This document shows positions 1 to 6,329 of a DNA stretch of 7,727 bases, one piece after another. Every line of letters starts with the position of its first letter. The first letter of the stretch is position 1. Origin of the DNA: an uncultured Pyrinomonas sp. (GTDB taxonomy: Bacteria; Acidobacteriota; Blastocatellia; Pyrinomonadales; Pyrinomonadaceae); the NCBI GenBank assembly GCA_937135995.1, contig CAKZOF010000247.1:1-7727 (forward strand), given 5' to 3'. The position numbers and the translations under genes are program-made. Below the pieces are notes generated by a model. The model saw only the letters and a program-made list of their open reading frames with translations, had not been told where the DNA came from and ran no database searches.

Positions 1-2755
1 GCGGCGTGCCGCGAACGTGCACTTCAACGTTGACTTCGGTGCCGCGCGTCACCCGATGCGCCATCTCGTCGAGCGCTTCGGCGAGGTTGCTCGCATCGAG
101 CGTCGGCGAGCGCAGGTTCCAGACCATGCGGCTCGCTTCGGTCAAGCTGTAGCTTACCATCTGTTTGGCGGTTTCCAAGTAGCGCTGTGCCAGCGGCGGC
201 GAGTCCGCCAGTGCGCGCTCGATGGCTTCGAGTTGCAGGCCGATGCCGACGAACCCTTGGGCCAGCGCGTCGTGGATCTCGCGCGCCATACGGTTGCGTT
301 CGGCTAGCACGGCGGCGAAACGCGCTTGCACCTGTCGCAGCCGCAAGCGATAGATGAGCCACGCTGCCGCCGCCAACCCAAGCGCGACGAGCAGATAGAA
401 CCAGTAGGTTTGGTAAAAATGCGGTCGCAAATAGAAATCGAAAGCGGCGCCGGCTTCGTTCCACGTGCCGTCGTTGTTCGCAGCGATGACGCGGAACGTG
501 TAGGTGCCCGGCGGAATGTTGGTGTAGCTCGCTGTGCGTCGAACTCCTGCGTCGATCCAGTCTTTATCGAAGCCTTCGAGCTTGTATTTGAAGCGCACCT
601 TTTCGGGCGCGACGAAGCTGAGCGCCGTGAATTGAAATTCGAGTCGGCGCGCGCCCGCCGGAACTTCGGCGCGAAGACGCGGGTCGTAGCTCTCCCCATC
701 CACCGCGACGCTTTCGATCACCACCGGCGGCGGAACTTCGTTGAGGCGCAAGCGGGCCGGCGAGATGACGGCGACGCCCTTGGTCGTCGGAAACCACAGA
801 TCGCCTTGCACGTCACGCCAGCCAGCGGGCTGCCCGCCGTTGCATTCGCGGCTCTCCATGCCGTCGGCCGTTCCATAGGAGATGGAGTTGAGGCGGTTGA
901 TCTTGCCCTCGGCCAACTCGTCGAGTTCGCGCCGACTGACGCGGAAAACGCCCTTGGCGCAGCTCATCCACAGATTGCCCCGTCCATCGTCGAGGATTTG
1001 ATAGACGCAATCATCGGCCAGCCCCTCGCGCGTCGTGTAAGCTGTCAAACGCCCGTGACGCAACCTGTTCAACCCGCCGCGCCGCGTGCCGATCCAGAGC
1101 GTCCCGTCCGCATCCTCGCGCAGGACACGCACGCTGTTGTCCGATAGGCCATGCTCCGTGGAGTAGACGGTGAAGCGCTCGCCCGCGAGGCGGTTCACTC
1201 CGCCGCTGCGCGTGCCGATCCAGATGCTCCCGTCGCGGCTCGATTCGATGGCGAGCACAGCATCGTCCGACATCCCGTCGCTCGTCGTATAGATTTTGAA
1301 CTGCCCATCGCGCAACAGGGTTAACCCACCGAGCGTGCCGATCCAAAGTCGGCCTTGCCGATCCTCGTGAATCGCCCAGACGGCGTCGCTCGACAGTCCA
1401 TCTTGCACCGTATAGGTAGTGATGCGCCCGTCTTTGAACCGCGCCAGACCGCGAGGTGTGCCGATCCACAGTGCGCCGTTGCGATCCTCGCACAGCGCGC
1501 GCACCGTGTTGCTCGGAAGTCCGTCGCGTACCTTGTAGGCGGTCCAGCGCCCATCTTTGAACCGATTCAACCCGCCTTCTTGCGTTCCTACCCAGATGCT
1601 CCCGTCGCGCCCTTGATAGACGGTCCACGCCATGTCGTCCGTTAACCCGTCGCGTGTTCCGTAGGTGACGAACTTGCTGTCCTTGAAGACATTCAACCCG
1701 CCCGCTTCGGTTCCCACCCAGATGTTCCCTTCGCGATCTTCGTAGAGCGAGAGGATAACGTTGTTAGAGAGCCCATCGCGCGTCGTGTAGAGATCGAGCT
1801 GGCCGTTGGTCAACCGCGCGAGACCGCCCGCTGTTCCCAACCAGAGGTTGCCGTCGCGGTCTTCATGCAGAAGCAGGACGCTGTTGTTCGGCAGCCCTTG
1901 CGCCACCGTGTAGGCGGTGAAGCGTCCATCCTTGAACAGGCACAGCCCACCGTCGGTCCCGATCCAGAGACGGCCTGCGTCGTCTTCGTGCAGAGACCAG
2001 ACCATATCGTTCGGCAAACCGTCTTTGATCGAATAGACCGTGAAGCTCCCGTCCTTGAACAGGACCAGTCCACCCGAAGTGCCAAACCAGAGTTCACCGC
2101 TGCGGCTTTGCTTGATGGTCGTCACCGTGCCGCTCGGAAAGCCTTCTCGCGTCGTATAGGCGACGAACCGCGCGCCATCGAAGCGGGCCAATCCGTCGCT
2201 GGTGTTTATCCAGAGATTGCCGTCGCGATCTTCGTAGAACGAGACGATGCTGTTGCTCGGCAATCCTTGTGCGACCGTGTAGGTGACGATGCGTCTGCCG
2301 TCGAACCTGTTGAGGCCGTCCGGCGTGCCGATCCAAAGGTCGCCGCGATGATCTTGGTAGATCGCCCTGATGTTGGCGCTCGACAACCCGTCGCCGGTGG
2401 AAAGAGAACTGAAGTTCTGCCCGCTCAAACGCACGAGCCCTCTGTCCGTCCCAATCCACAGATCGCCCCGCGCATCTTCGTACAAGACTTGAATCGTGTT
2501 GCTTGCGATCGCCGCCGTGTTCTGTTTGTCGAAGATGGTGAAGCGAAGCCCGTCGAAACGCGCCAGCCCTTCGTCGGTGGCGAGCCACAGGTAGCCGTCG
2601 CGCGTTTGCAAGATGGCGCGCACGGTGTTCTGCGGCAACCCGTTCTCCGTGCGCCAGACGGCGTGCACATACTGCGCGATTCGCCTGTCCGGCGCAAGAG
2701 CTGGTGCCGATGCGCACAGCGCTGCAAGGCAGAAGATGGAGAGCGCTGTTCTCAT
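1..2755 (-). CDS. Two-component sensor histidine kinase with double beta-propeller, Y_Y_Y and HisKA_3 domains (3' end beyond window)
   Basis: I translated this frame by hand from ATG 2755 to the left edge: 918 codons, no stop, no frameshift. Order: signal peptide (residues 1-21, MRTALSIFCLAALCASAPALA); 15 Reg_prop blades, each with an LW.GT..GL.R-like core and a spacing of about 41-43 residues, from LW56-57 to LW653-654; Y_Y_Y domain (about 679-778, with YKLEGFDKDW and YTNIPPGTYTFRV); one membrane helix (about 784-802); HisKA_3 dimerisation domain with the motif REIHDALAQGF, phosphoacceptor His828, followed by WNLRSPTLD. The HATPase_c domain must lie beyond the edge. In this family the propellers and Y_Y_Y domain form a periplasmic sensor, and the kinase phosphorylates a NarL/LuxR-type response regulator; no regulator is visible here. 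Fifteen blades suit two stacked propellers of about seven blades. No Shine-Dalgarno is seen before the ATG, but the signal peptide supports this start. The ligand is unknown. Confidence 0.93.
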   Translation of the reverse strand, partial: MRTALSIFCLAALCASAPALAPDRRIAQYVHAVWRTENGLPQNTVRAILQTRDGYLWLATDEGLARFDGLRFTIFDKQNTAAIASNTIQVLYEDARGDLWIGTDRGLVRLSGQNFSSLSTGDGLSSANIRAIYQDHRGDLWIGTPDGLNRFDGRRIVTYTVAQGLPSNSIVSFYEDRDGNLWINTSDGLARFDGARFVAYTTREGFPSGTVTTIKQSRSGELWFGTSGGLVLFKDGSFTVYSIKDGLPNDMVWSLHEDDAGRLWIGTDGGLCLFKDGRFTAYTVAQGLPNNSVLLLHEDRDGNLWLGTAGGLARLTNGQLDLYTTRDGLSNNVILSLYEDREGNIWVGTEAGGLNVFKDSKFVTYGTRDGLTDDMAWTVYQGRDGSIWVGTQEGGLNRFKDGRWTAYKVRDGLPSNTVRALCEDRNGALWIGTPRGLARFKDGRITTYTVQDGLSSDAVWAIHEDRQGRLWIGTLGGLTLLRDGQFKIYTTSDGMSDDAVLAIESSRDGSIWIGTRSGGVNRLAGERFTVYSTEHGLSDNSVRVLREDADGTLWIGTRRGGLNRLRHGRLTAYTTREGLADDCVYQILDDGRGNLWMSCAKGVFRVSRRELDELAEGKINRLNSISYGTADGMESRECNGGQPAGWRDVQGDLWFPTTKGVAVISPARLRLNEVPPPVVIESVAVDGESYDPRLRAEVPAGARRLEFQFTALSFVAPEKVRFKYKLEGFDKDWIDAGVRRTASYTNIPPGTYTFRVIAANNDGTWNEAGAAFDFYLRPHFYQTYWFYLLVALGLAAAAWLIYRLRLRQVQARFAAVLAERNRMAREIHDALAQGFVGIGLQLEAIERALADSPPLAQRYLETAKQMVSYSLTEASRMVWNLRSPTLDASNLAEALDEMAHRVTRGTEVNVEVHVRGTP

Positions 2756-2896
2756 CTGACACGTCGCGGTCGGCTTCGCCTCGGCGGCGGATTTCGCTCG
2801 ATCACAGAACAAAGTTTAATGACAAAAGAGAGCACAGCGCAAACTCAAGCTTTCATCGCCTTCGCTGCCGACTCAATCGGTCGGGGATGGCGGACT

Positions 2897-3036
2897 CAAC
2901 GTGCGTGAAGGGAGGGAGCGGCTCTCTTCGTCCAAACCCGACGTGCGCGAAGGGAAAGAGAGTTTGCCTGCGGCGATGCGGTCAAGCCAGACTGAGCCCA
3001 AACCCCGACGTGCGAGGAAAGGGAAGAGAGTTGCCT
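2897..3036. repeat. Imperfect short direct-repeat array between kinase and methyltransferase genes
   Basis: Two long copies read ccaaacccgacgtgcg at 2932 and ccaaaccccgacgtgcg at 2998. Each continues through a purine-rich gaaggga/aaagagag stretch to ttgcct, ending at 2969 and 3036; they differ by a few substitutions and 1-base indels. A shorter third copy (acgtgcgtgaagggaggga) starts near 2899. Copy starts are about 42 and 66 bases apart, so this is not a regular tandem array. The rightmost copy runs into the methyltransferase stop codon (3035-3037, TAG on the minus strand). The flanking gap 2756-2896 shows no gene and must hold the kinase gene's upstream signals; I could not identify a convincing promoter there. 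Confidence 0.6.
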
Positions 3037-3859
3037 ACTCTTCCGCCGTGCCAGCGACGAGCGTCGCTTTGAAGGTCAAGGGGAAGTAGGAACGGTGTCG
3101 CTCTTCGTCGATGAGCAGGCTGATTTCGTGGCGCACGCGCTCGCGCGCCTTTTCGTCTGTGACTTGGGCCAACCACCGGCGGAGCCAGAAGTGGTTGATC
3201 AAAGGAGCGGTGAGGAAGTCCTTGCCGGAGTCGAAACGGAACTCCTCAATGCGCGTCCAAGAAGAGATCTCGCGTAAGCCCGCGCGCCGCGCCAACTCTT
3301 CGGTCGCATCGACGGTCGGCAGTTCGTTGATCAAACTTCCGACGATCTCGGTGGCGCGATCTTCCATGCCGCTTCGTCCGAGCGCCTCCCAGTAGATCGA
3401 GAAGAACTCGCCGAAGCTCGCCGCCGTCACTGTGCCGAGGGCGACGCGCGCGCTCGGGGCTGCCAGACGGGTGGCTTCGGCAAAGACGCGCGGCAGACGC
3501 GCCGGCGCAAGCAACGAAGCTTCCACGACGACGAGCTGAAAACGCGCATCGCGCAATCCGGTCGCGTCGAGCGATGCGGCGTGAAATTCGACGCGCTCGC
3601 CAACCCTCGTCGTACTCGCTTTGGCGCGGGCAAGCTCCAGTTGCTCCACTTTCTCTTCGACGCAGACGAGGCGCGTCTTCTCGCCAGCACGTTCGGCCAT
3701 TGCCAGCGCGTGGCCGCCTGTGCCAGCGCCGAGATAGGCGATCTCGCCCTGTTCAGGCAGTTCGATGTGTTCGTCGAACAACTCGGCGAAACGTTCGCCC
3801 CAATCCGGCGCGACGTAAAGATCGTGGATGAAGGCTAGCTCCCGGGCATCCATCGGCAT
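3035..3859 (-). CDS. Class I SAM-dependent methyltransferase
   Basis: The 274-residue product has a Rossmann-type SAM-binding core: motif I IAYLGAGTGGHALAMA at residues 40-55 (glycine-rich loop after strand 1), an acidic pair in CVEEK at 66-70 where strand 2 normally supplies the carboxylate that binds the ribose of SAM, and a strand-4-like segment FQLVVVEASLL near 107-117. The last 100 or so residues are charged and helical (LINHFWLRRWLAQVTDEKARER) and may be a family-specific cap. The substrate cannot be read from sequence; a small-molecule, lipid or protein methyltransferase are all possible. The start is ATG 3859, or ATG 3853 two codons later (M-P-M). There is no Shine-Dalgarno, but a TATAAT lies 6 bases upstream, suggesting a leaderless message. 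It is separated by about 265 bases and a terminator from the Asp23-like operon upstream, so it is probably its own transcription unit. Confidence 0.8.
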   Translation of the reverse strand: MPMDARELAFIHDLYVAPDWGERFAELFDEHIELPEQGEIAYLGAGTGGHALAMAERAGEKTRLVCVEEKVEQLELARAKASTTRVGERVEFHAASLDATGLRDARFQLVVVEASLLAPARLPRVFAEATRLAAPSARVALGTVTAASFGEFFSIYWEALGRSGMEDRATEIVGSLINELPTVDATEELARRAGLREISSWTRIEEFRFDSGKDFLTAPLINHFWLRRWLAQVTDEKARERVRHEISLLIDEERHRSYFPLTFKATLVAGTAEE

Positions 3860-3865
3860 TCAGAC

Positions 3866-3871
3866 ATTATA
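3866..3871 (-). promoter_or_regulatory. Consensus -10 box (TATAAT) immediately upstream of the methyltransferase ATG
   Basis: The minus strand reads CGTATAATGTCTGAATG, a perfect -10 hexamer ending 6 bases before the ATG at 3859. A start site about 6-7 bases after the box would fall at or next to the A of the ATG, giving a leaderless mRNA. No good -35 hexamer is present 16-18 bases upstream (the sequence there is GC-rich), and no extended -10 TG is seen. The promoter call is an inference from the box alone. Confidence 0.5.
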
Positions 3872-4069
3872 CGCTGATTCGGTTGCAGCGCGGGAGTGCC
3901 GCAACGCGACTTTGCCGGGCTCTCTTGCCTGCCGCGCTGGCAGAGCTACTCGGTTGCCTCATCGTCCGGTCGGCGCCTTCCGCGGCCATCGTCGTGCGCT
4001 TCGCTTTTTACTGCGGCACCTGCGAAACGAAATGGTTGCTGGCCGTTTCAAATCAGCGCTTTCGGCGCG

Positions 4070-4093
4070 AAAAGCTTCGGACGGTGCCGAAGC
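4070..4093 (-). terminator. Intrinsic terminator of the Asp23-like/AmaP operon
   Basis: On the minus strand GCTTCGG and CCGAAGC form a perfect 7-bp stem around the 6-base loop CACCGT, immediately followed by TTTT. It begins about 32 bases after the stop codon of the last operon gene (4125). The T-run is short, so termination may be partial. The rest of the gap 3860-4124 shows no recognisable gene. Confidence 0.6.
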
Positions 4094-4124
4094 GCCCGAA
4101 GATCGGTGGGCGCGAAGCTCCGGG

Positions 4125-4322
4125 TTAAAGCGCCTTTTCTCGACCGACGAAAATCAGCGCGAGCGCGGCTGCACCGAGTAGGATCAGCGCGACGCCGACG
4201 AGCCACGCGAGCACGACCGGCCGAAAGATGATCGTCGTTCCGAGAATGACCAGAAGCACGGCCAGCGCCGTCGCGCCAGCCGGTCCCAGCCGTTGAATCA
4301 AAGCGCGCAGTCTGTCTTCCAC
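4125..4322 (-). CDS. Small two-helix membrane protein, last gene of the Asp23-like/AmaP operon
   Basis: The 65-residue product has a charged N-terminus (MEDRLRALIQRLG) and two hydrophobic segments, about residues 16-33 and 35-59, separated by a short R-P turn, then a charged tail REKAL. The start is GTG at 4322, fixed by a full-length Shine-Dalgarno AAGGAGGT with a 4-base gap before the GTG. An overlapping longer frame starting at 4356 lacks this signal and has no membrane character. In Firmicutes the Asp23/AmaP cluster also carries a small DUF2273 membrane protein. The position and size here fit an equivalent role, but I cannot claim DUF2273 membership from the sequence. A role in anchoring or assembling the Asp23-like complex at the membrane is inference from context. 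Confidence 0.72.
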   Translation of the reverse strand: MEDRLRALIQRLGPAGATALAVLLVILGTTIIFRPVVLAWLVGVALILLGAAALALIFVGREKAL

Positions 4323-4326
4323 TTCG

Positions 4327-4334
4327 ACCTCCTT
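4327..4334 (-). promoter_or_regulatory. Shine-Dalgarno site AAGGAGGT that sets the GTG start at 4322
   Basis: The sequence AAGGAGGTCGAAGTG on the minus strand matches the anti-Shine-Dalgarno over eight bases, with AGGAGG ending 5 bases before GTG. This makes the non-ATG start convincing and shows that the gene has its own ribosome loading site, 60 bases downstream of the AmaP-like gene. Confidence 0.8.
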
Positions 4335-4381
4335 CGATGATTTCGCTTCCGCACACTCCGCCTCATCGCCGTCTTGAGCGC

Positions 4382-4960
4382 TTACCGAACGCGCCGGCGC
4401 TCTTCAAGCGGCGCAAGTTGCGCGTGAACGACCACTTCTTTGACGTTGCGCCCGAGGTAACGCTGCACGGCGTCTTGCACGTGCGCTTGCGCTTGGCTGG
4501 CGAGTTGATCAACGTTGACCCCGGGCGACACCGACAAGTTGCAGACGAGTCGCAAGCCTTCGCGATCGGGAAAGACGCGCGCGCTGGCTTCCATCACTCC
4601 TTCGAGGCGAGAGACCTCGTGACTCGCTAGTTCTTCCACGCTCTGCAAGGTTACGGTCACCAGTCCGAGCGCGTCTCGTTTGATGACGATGAGCTTCGGG
4701 CGGCTCTTCGTCGTCGGTCGTAATTCGAAGTAGAGCAAAACAAGACAGAGCAGCGCGACAATGACCGATACGACCGTTGCTTGTGCCACTGCCGAGGCCG
4801 CAGCGGTTTCGATGATCGTTGCCAAGCGATACGCCAAGTCGTTGGGAAGAGGCAACTGTGCCGGACGTACGAGCCCAAGCGCGAGCAGCAGCGTCAGCAC
4901 GGATGCGGCAAGCAAGATCAGGTCAACGATGGTGATCAACAGCCGATTGAAAAGGTTCAT
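4382..4960 (-). CDS. amaP: AmaP-like alkaline shock membrane anchor protein
   Basis: The 192-residue product starts with a hydrophobic helix at about 6-31 (LLITIVDLILLAASVLTLLL), a linker of about 28 residues, and a second helix at about 59-80 (VVSVIVALLCLVLLYFEL). A basic stretch (KSRPKLIVIKR) and a soluble C-terminal domain follow, containing LQSVEELASHEVSRLEGV, a central strand GLRLVCNLSVSPGVNVDQLA, and the end GRNVKEVVVHAQLAPLE. This is the Asp23-related fold pattern of AmaP, the Firmicutes protein that tethers Asp23 to the cytoplasmic membrane. The frame can be extended to ATG 5014, but AGGAGG just before ATG 4960 and the MNLFNR start favour 4960, which also leaves a clean 10-base gap after the preceding gene. 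Symbol assigned by architecture and neighbourhood. Confidence 0.75.
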   Translation of the reverse strand: MNLFNRLLITIVDLILLAASVLTLLLALGLVRPAQLPLPNDLAYRLATIIETAAASAVAQATVVSVIVALLCLVLLYFELRPTTKSRPKLIVIKRDALGLVTVTLQSVEELASHEVSRLEGVMEASARVFPDREGLRLVCNLSVSPGVNVDQLASQAQAHVQDAVQRYLGRNVKEVVVHAQLAPLEERRRVR

Positions 4961-4962
4961 AT

Positions 4963-4968
4963 CCTCCT
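4963..4968 (-). promoter_or_regulatory. Shine-Dalgarno site supporting the AmaP start at 4960
   Basis: The minus strand reads TGAGGAGGATATG. AGGAGG ends only 2 bases from the ATG, but the overlapping TGAGG is 5 bases away, so the site can pair at a normal distance. It favours ATG 4960 over the upstream in-frame ATGs at 5014 and 4999. Confidence 0.65.
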
Positions 4969-4970
4969 CA

Positions 4971-5303
4971 TCAAACGGTGATGTCGTCGATGAAGACATC
5001 GACACGCGTCGCAACGCCGCGGCGCGCGAGTGCTTCGCTCACCTGCGCGCGCACACGGGCGGCCGTGCCCTCCAGATCAAGGTGGGCACTGTAGCGGGCG
5101 ACGAGATGAACTTCGACTAGCCATCCAGGTGGCTCCGCGCGTACGACGACGCCACGCACGCGCCCATCGGGGCCATACGTGGCCGCTTCGGCATAGCGAC
5201 CTGAACCGAGAGCCGCGACTTCAGGAAGCGCGCGCACGGCTTCGGCAACCGTGCGCGCGATTTCGAAAGGATCGGTCGGCGAGTGATTTTGCGTTCCCAT
5301 CAT
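4971..5303 (-). CDS. Divergent Asp23/Gls24-like small protein
   Basis: The 110-residue product is soluble, with no signal peptide or membrane helix. Its order is an N-terminal helix (FEIARTVAEAVRALPEV), then GSGRYAEAATYGPDGRVRGV, a strand VEVHLVARY (about 63-71), a helix LEGTAARVRAQVSEALARRG and a last strand VDVFIDDI. This helix-strand-helix-strand outline with a closing VxVxIxDI is that of Asp23/Gls24 proteins. The GRYAEAATYGPDGRV segment resembles the shortened Asp23-like proteins I recall from Actinobacteria. The ATG at 5303 overlaps the stop of the preceding Gls24-type gene as ATGA, with no good Shine-Dalgarno, so translational coupling is likely; ATG 5300 directly follows. The inferred role is an accessory subunit of the Asp23-like complex; its specific function is unknown. 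Confidence 0.72.
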   Translation of the reverse strand: MMGTQNHSPTDPFEIARTVAEAVRALPEVAALGSGRYAEAATYGPDGRVRGVVVRAEPPGWLVEVHLVARYSAHLDLEGTAARVRAQVSEALARRGVATRVDVFIDDITV

Positions 5304-5755
5304 TGCACGCGAGGCCGTTCAGGCGTCGTTTGTGCGTCCTTTTGCGCGTCTTCAGGAAAATAGAGATCATTGACCTCGATGTTGACCTCTTTAACGATGA
5401 GTCCGGTCATCGCGCGCACGCGATTGATGATGTTGCGACGCACCGCATCGGCGACTTGTGGGATGTTGACGCCGTAATCAACGACGATTTTCAGGTCGAT
5501 GGCGGCCTCACGCTCGCCGACTTCGACAGCGACGCCCTGCGCTCGTGCCTCGGTGCCAGTGACGCGCTGCGCCAACCCGGCCAAACGATCGCCAACGCTT
5601 TGCGGCAGAAGTTCGTGCACGCCTTCGATCTCGCGCGCTGCGATGCCAGCGATTTTGGCCACCACGATGTCAGCGATGATCGTTTTGCCCTGCTGCGACG
5701 AAATGGTGAGGTCGGTTTGTCCGCTTCTGGTTGCTACTGCTTCTCGATTCTCCAT
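5300..5755 (-). CDS. Gls24/Asp23-family envelope stress response protein
   Basis: The 151-residue cytoplasmic protein is first in the operon. Core segments: GKTIIADIVVAKIAGIAARE at 23-42 followed by IEGV (the family's opening helix), a strand at about 75-92, then VDYGVNIPQVADAVRRNI at 92-109 and MTGLIVKEVNIEVNDLYF at 116-133. The tail (PEDAQKDAQTTPERPRVQ) is polar and probably disordered. This is the canonical Asp23 pattern. In Staphylococcus aureus, Asp23 lies under the membrane, bound by AmaP, and its loss alters the cell wall stress response; in a Gram-negative-type cell the job is less clear. Start 5755 is chosen because AAGGAGG sits 6 bases upstream. The frame also extends to ATG 5788 and 5845; 5788 has a weaker GAGAGG. 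The stop overlaps the next gene's start. Confidence 0.88.
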   Translation of the reverse strand: MENREAVATRSGQTDLTISSQQGKTIIADIVVAKIAGIAAREIEGVHELLPQSVGDRLAGLAQRVTGTEARAQGVAVEVGEREAAIDLKIVVDYGVNIPQVADAVRRNIINRVRAMTGLIVKEVNIEVNDLYFPEDAQKDAQTTPERPRVQ

Positions 5756-5761
5756 GGAAGT

Positions 5762-5768
5762 CCTCCTT
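5762..5768 (-). promoter_or_regulatory. Shine-Dalgarno site AAGGAGG for the Gls24-type gene
   Basis: The minus strand reads GAAAGGAGGACTTCCATG, with GG 6 bases before ATG 5755, near-ideal spacing. An in-frame ATG at 5788 preceded by GAGAGG overlaps this region, so a minor longer form with 11 extra residues (MEKPERERRTS) is possible. Confidence 0.75.
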
Positions 5769-5907
5769 TCTCGCTCTGGTTTCTCCATATCCTCTCCCCA
5801 TCGTTTTTGGCTCGCACCGAACAGAACAATCGCATCCTTCGGCACGCCGGGCTTTGTTGCGGTCTCATTGTCTCAAAGGTTTTTCGATGGATTCGGTTGC
5901 TGGCATG

Positions 5908-6018
5908 GAAGGTCGATCGTTCGGTGGCTTCTTTAACTTGCACGCCTCGCGTGCGGCAAGATTCGTGCCATCGCTGATGTGCTAGCCAGGGCAGTCGTTA
6001 AGTGGAAGATCGACCTTC
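5908..6018. repeat. 11-bp exact inverted repeat pair upstream of the Asp23-like operon
   Basis: GAAGGTCGATC at 5908-5918 is the exact reverse complement of GATCGACCTTC at 6008-6018, with 89 bases between them. The match does not extend on either side. It could be paired regulator sites, the ends of a decayed short element, or chance; the last cannot be excluded for 11 bases. Confidence 0.4.
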
Positions 6019-6329
6019 GCTTACGATCGCAAGAAGAGCGTCATCGGGCGCGGCGCTCATGCACGCTCATGTACTGTTGCCGGAACAGGCCGTGCACCAC
6101 ATCTGTACATGTGAGACCGTATGCATGCGGTTGTGAAACCGGCGTGAAAGTTTTGCATAAAAGGTTTGTGAGCGTGCGACCCTCGCGTGTGTTAGGTACT
6201 AATATGCGGATGAATGTCTATTAAAGGGGGAACTATCACAGCGCGTAGTTCTCGTCACGACTGTAGGGGGGATCGAGCGCATTCGAGTGAACAAACGCGT
6301 GGAGTGGGACTGGGAGAAAAGACGCGCAC

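Larger units (their letters stand above)
5756..6329. other. Gene-free stretch upstream of the Asp23-like operon
   Basis: About 575 bases with no frame that I recognise. The longest local plus-strand frame (5979-6224, 81 codons, Cys/Arg-rich) looks like nothing known and lacks a ribosome site. The stretch includes a TA-richer patch at about 6140-6240 and small inverted repeats: CATGTAC/GTACATG at 6068-6074 and 6105-6111, and the near-palindrome ACCGTATGCATGCGGT at 6116-6131. The operon's promoter should lie at its left end, but I found no convincing -35/-10 pair between 5760 and 5900, so an alternative sigma factor or a more distant promoter is possible. Confidence 0.5.

Noticed and set aside
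2094..2762. Minus-strand frame of 222 codons at the kinase start
   Set aside because: It is out of frame with the kinase, Arg/His-rich and low in hydrophobics, typical of a shadow. The frame from ATG 2755 gives a signal peptide and canonical blades instead.
326..2908. Long plus-strand open frames (326-1147 and 1865-2908) opposite the kinase gene
   Set aside because: They are antisense to a fully readable 918-codon frame with clear propeller, Y_Y_Y and HisKA_3 motifs. They arise from repeated codon patterns in GC-rich DNA and show no recognisable motif.
2897..3036. CRISPR array
   Set aside because: Only two full copies plus a fragment, with imperfect repeats, uneven spacing and no cas gene nearby.
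3883..4128. Plus-strand small frames between the methyltransferase and the operon
   Set aside because: Three overlapping frames of similar length and no ribosome site or known motif; the stretch contains the operon terminator on the other strand.
5030..5977. Plus-strand frame of 315 codons across the Asp23-like operon
   Set aside because: It lies antisense to three coherent genes with ribosome sites; its product shows no domain and crosses gene boundaries.
5979..6224. Plus-strand 81-codon frame as a real gene
   Set aside because: No ribosome site, no recognisable motif, Cys/Arg-rich composition and inverted repeats inside; left as unassigned.
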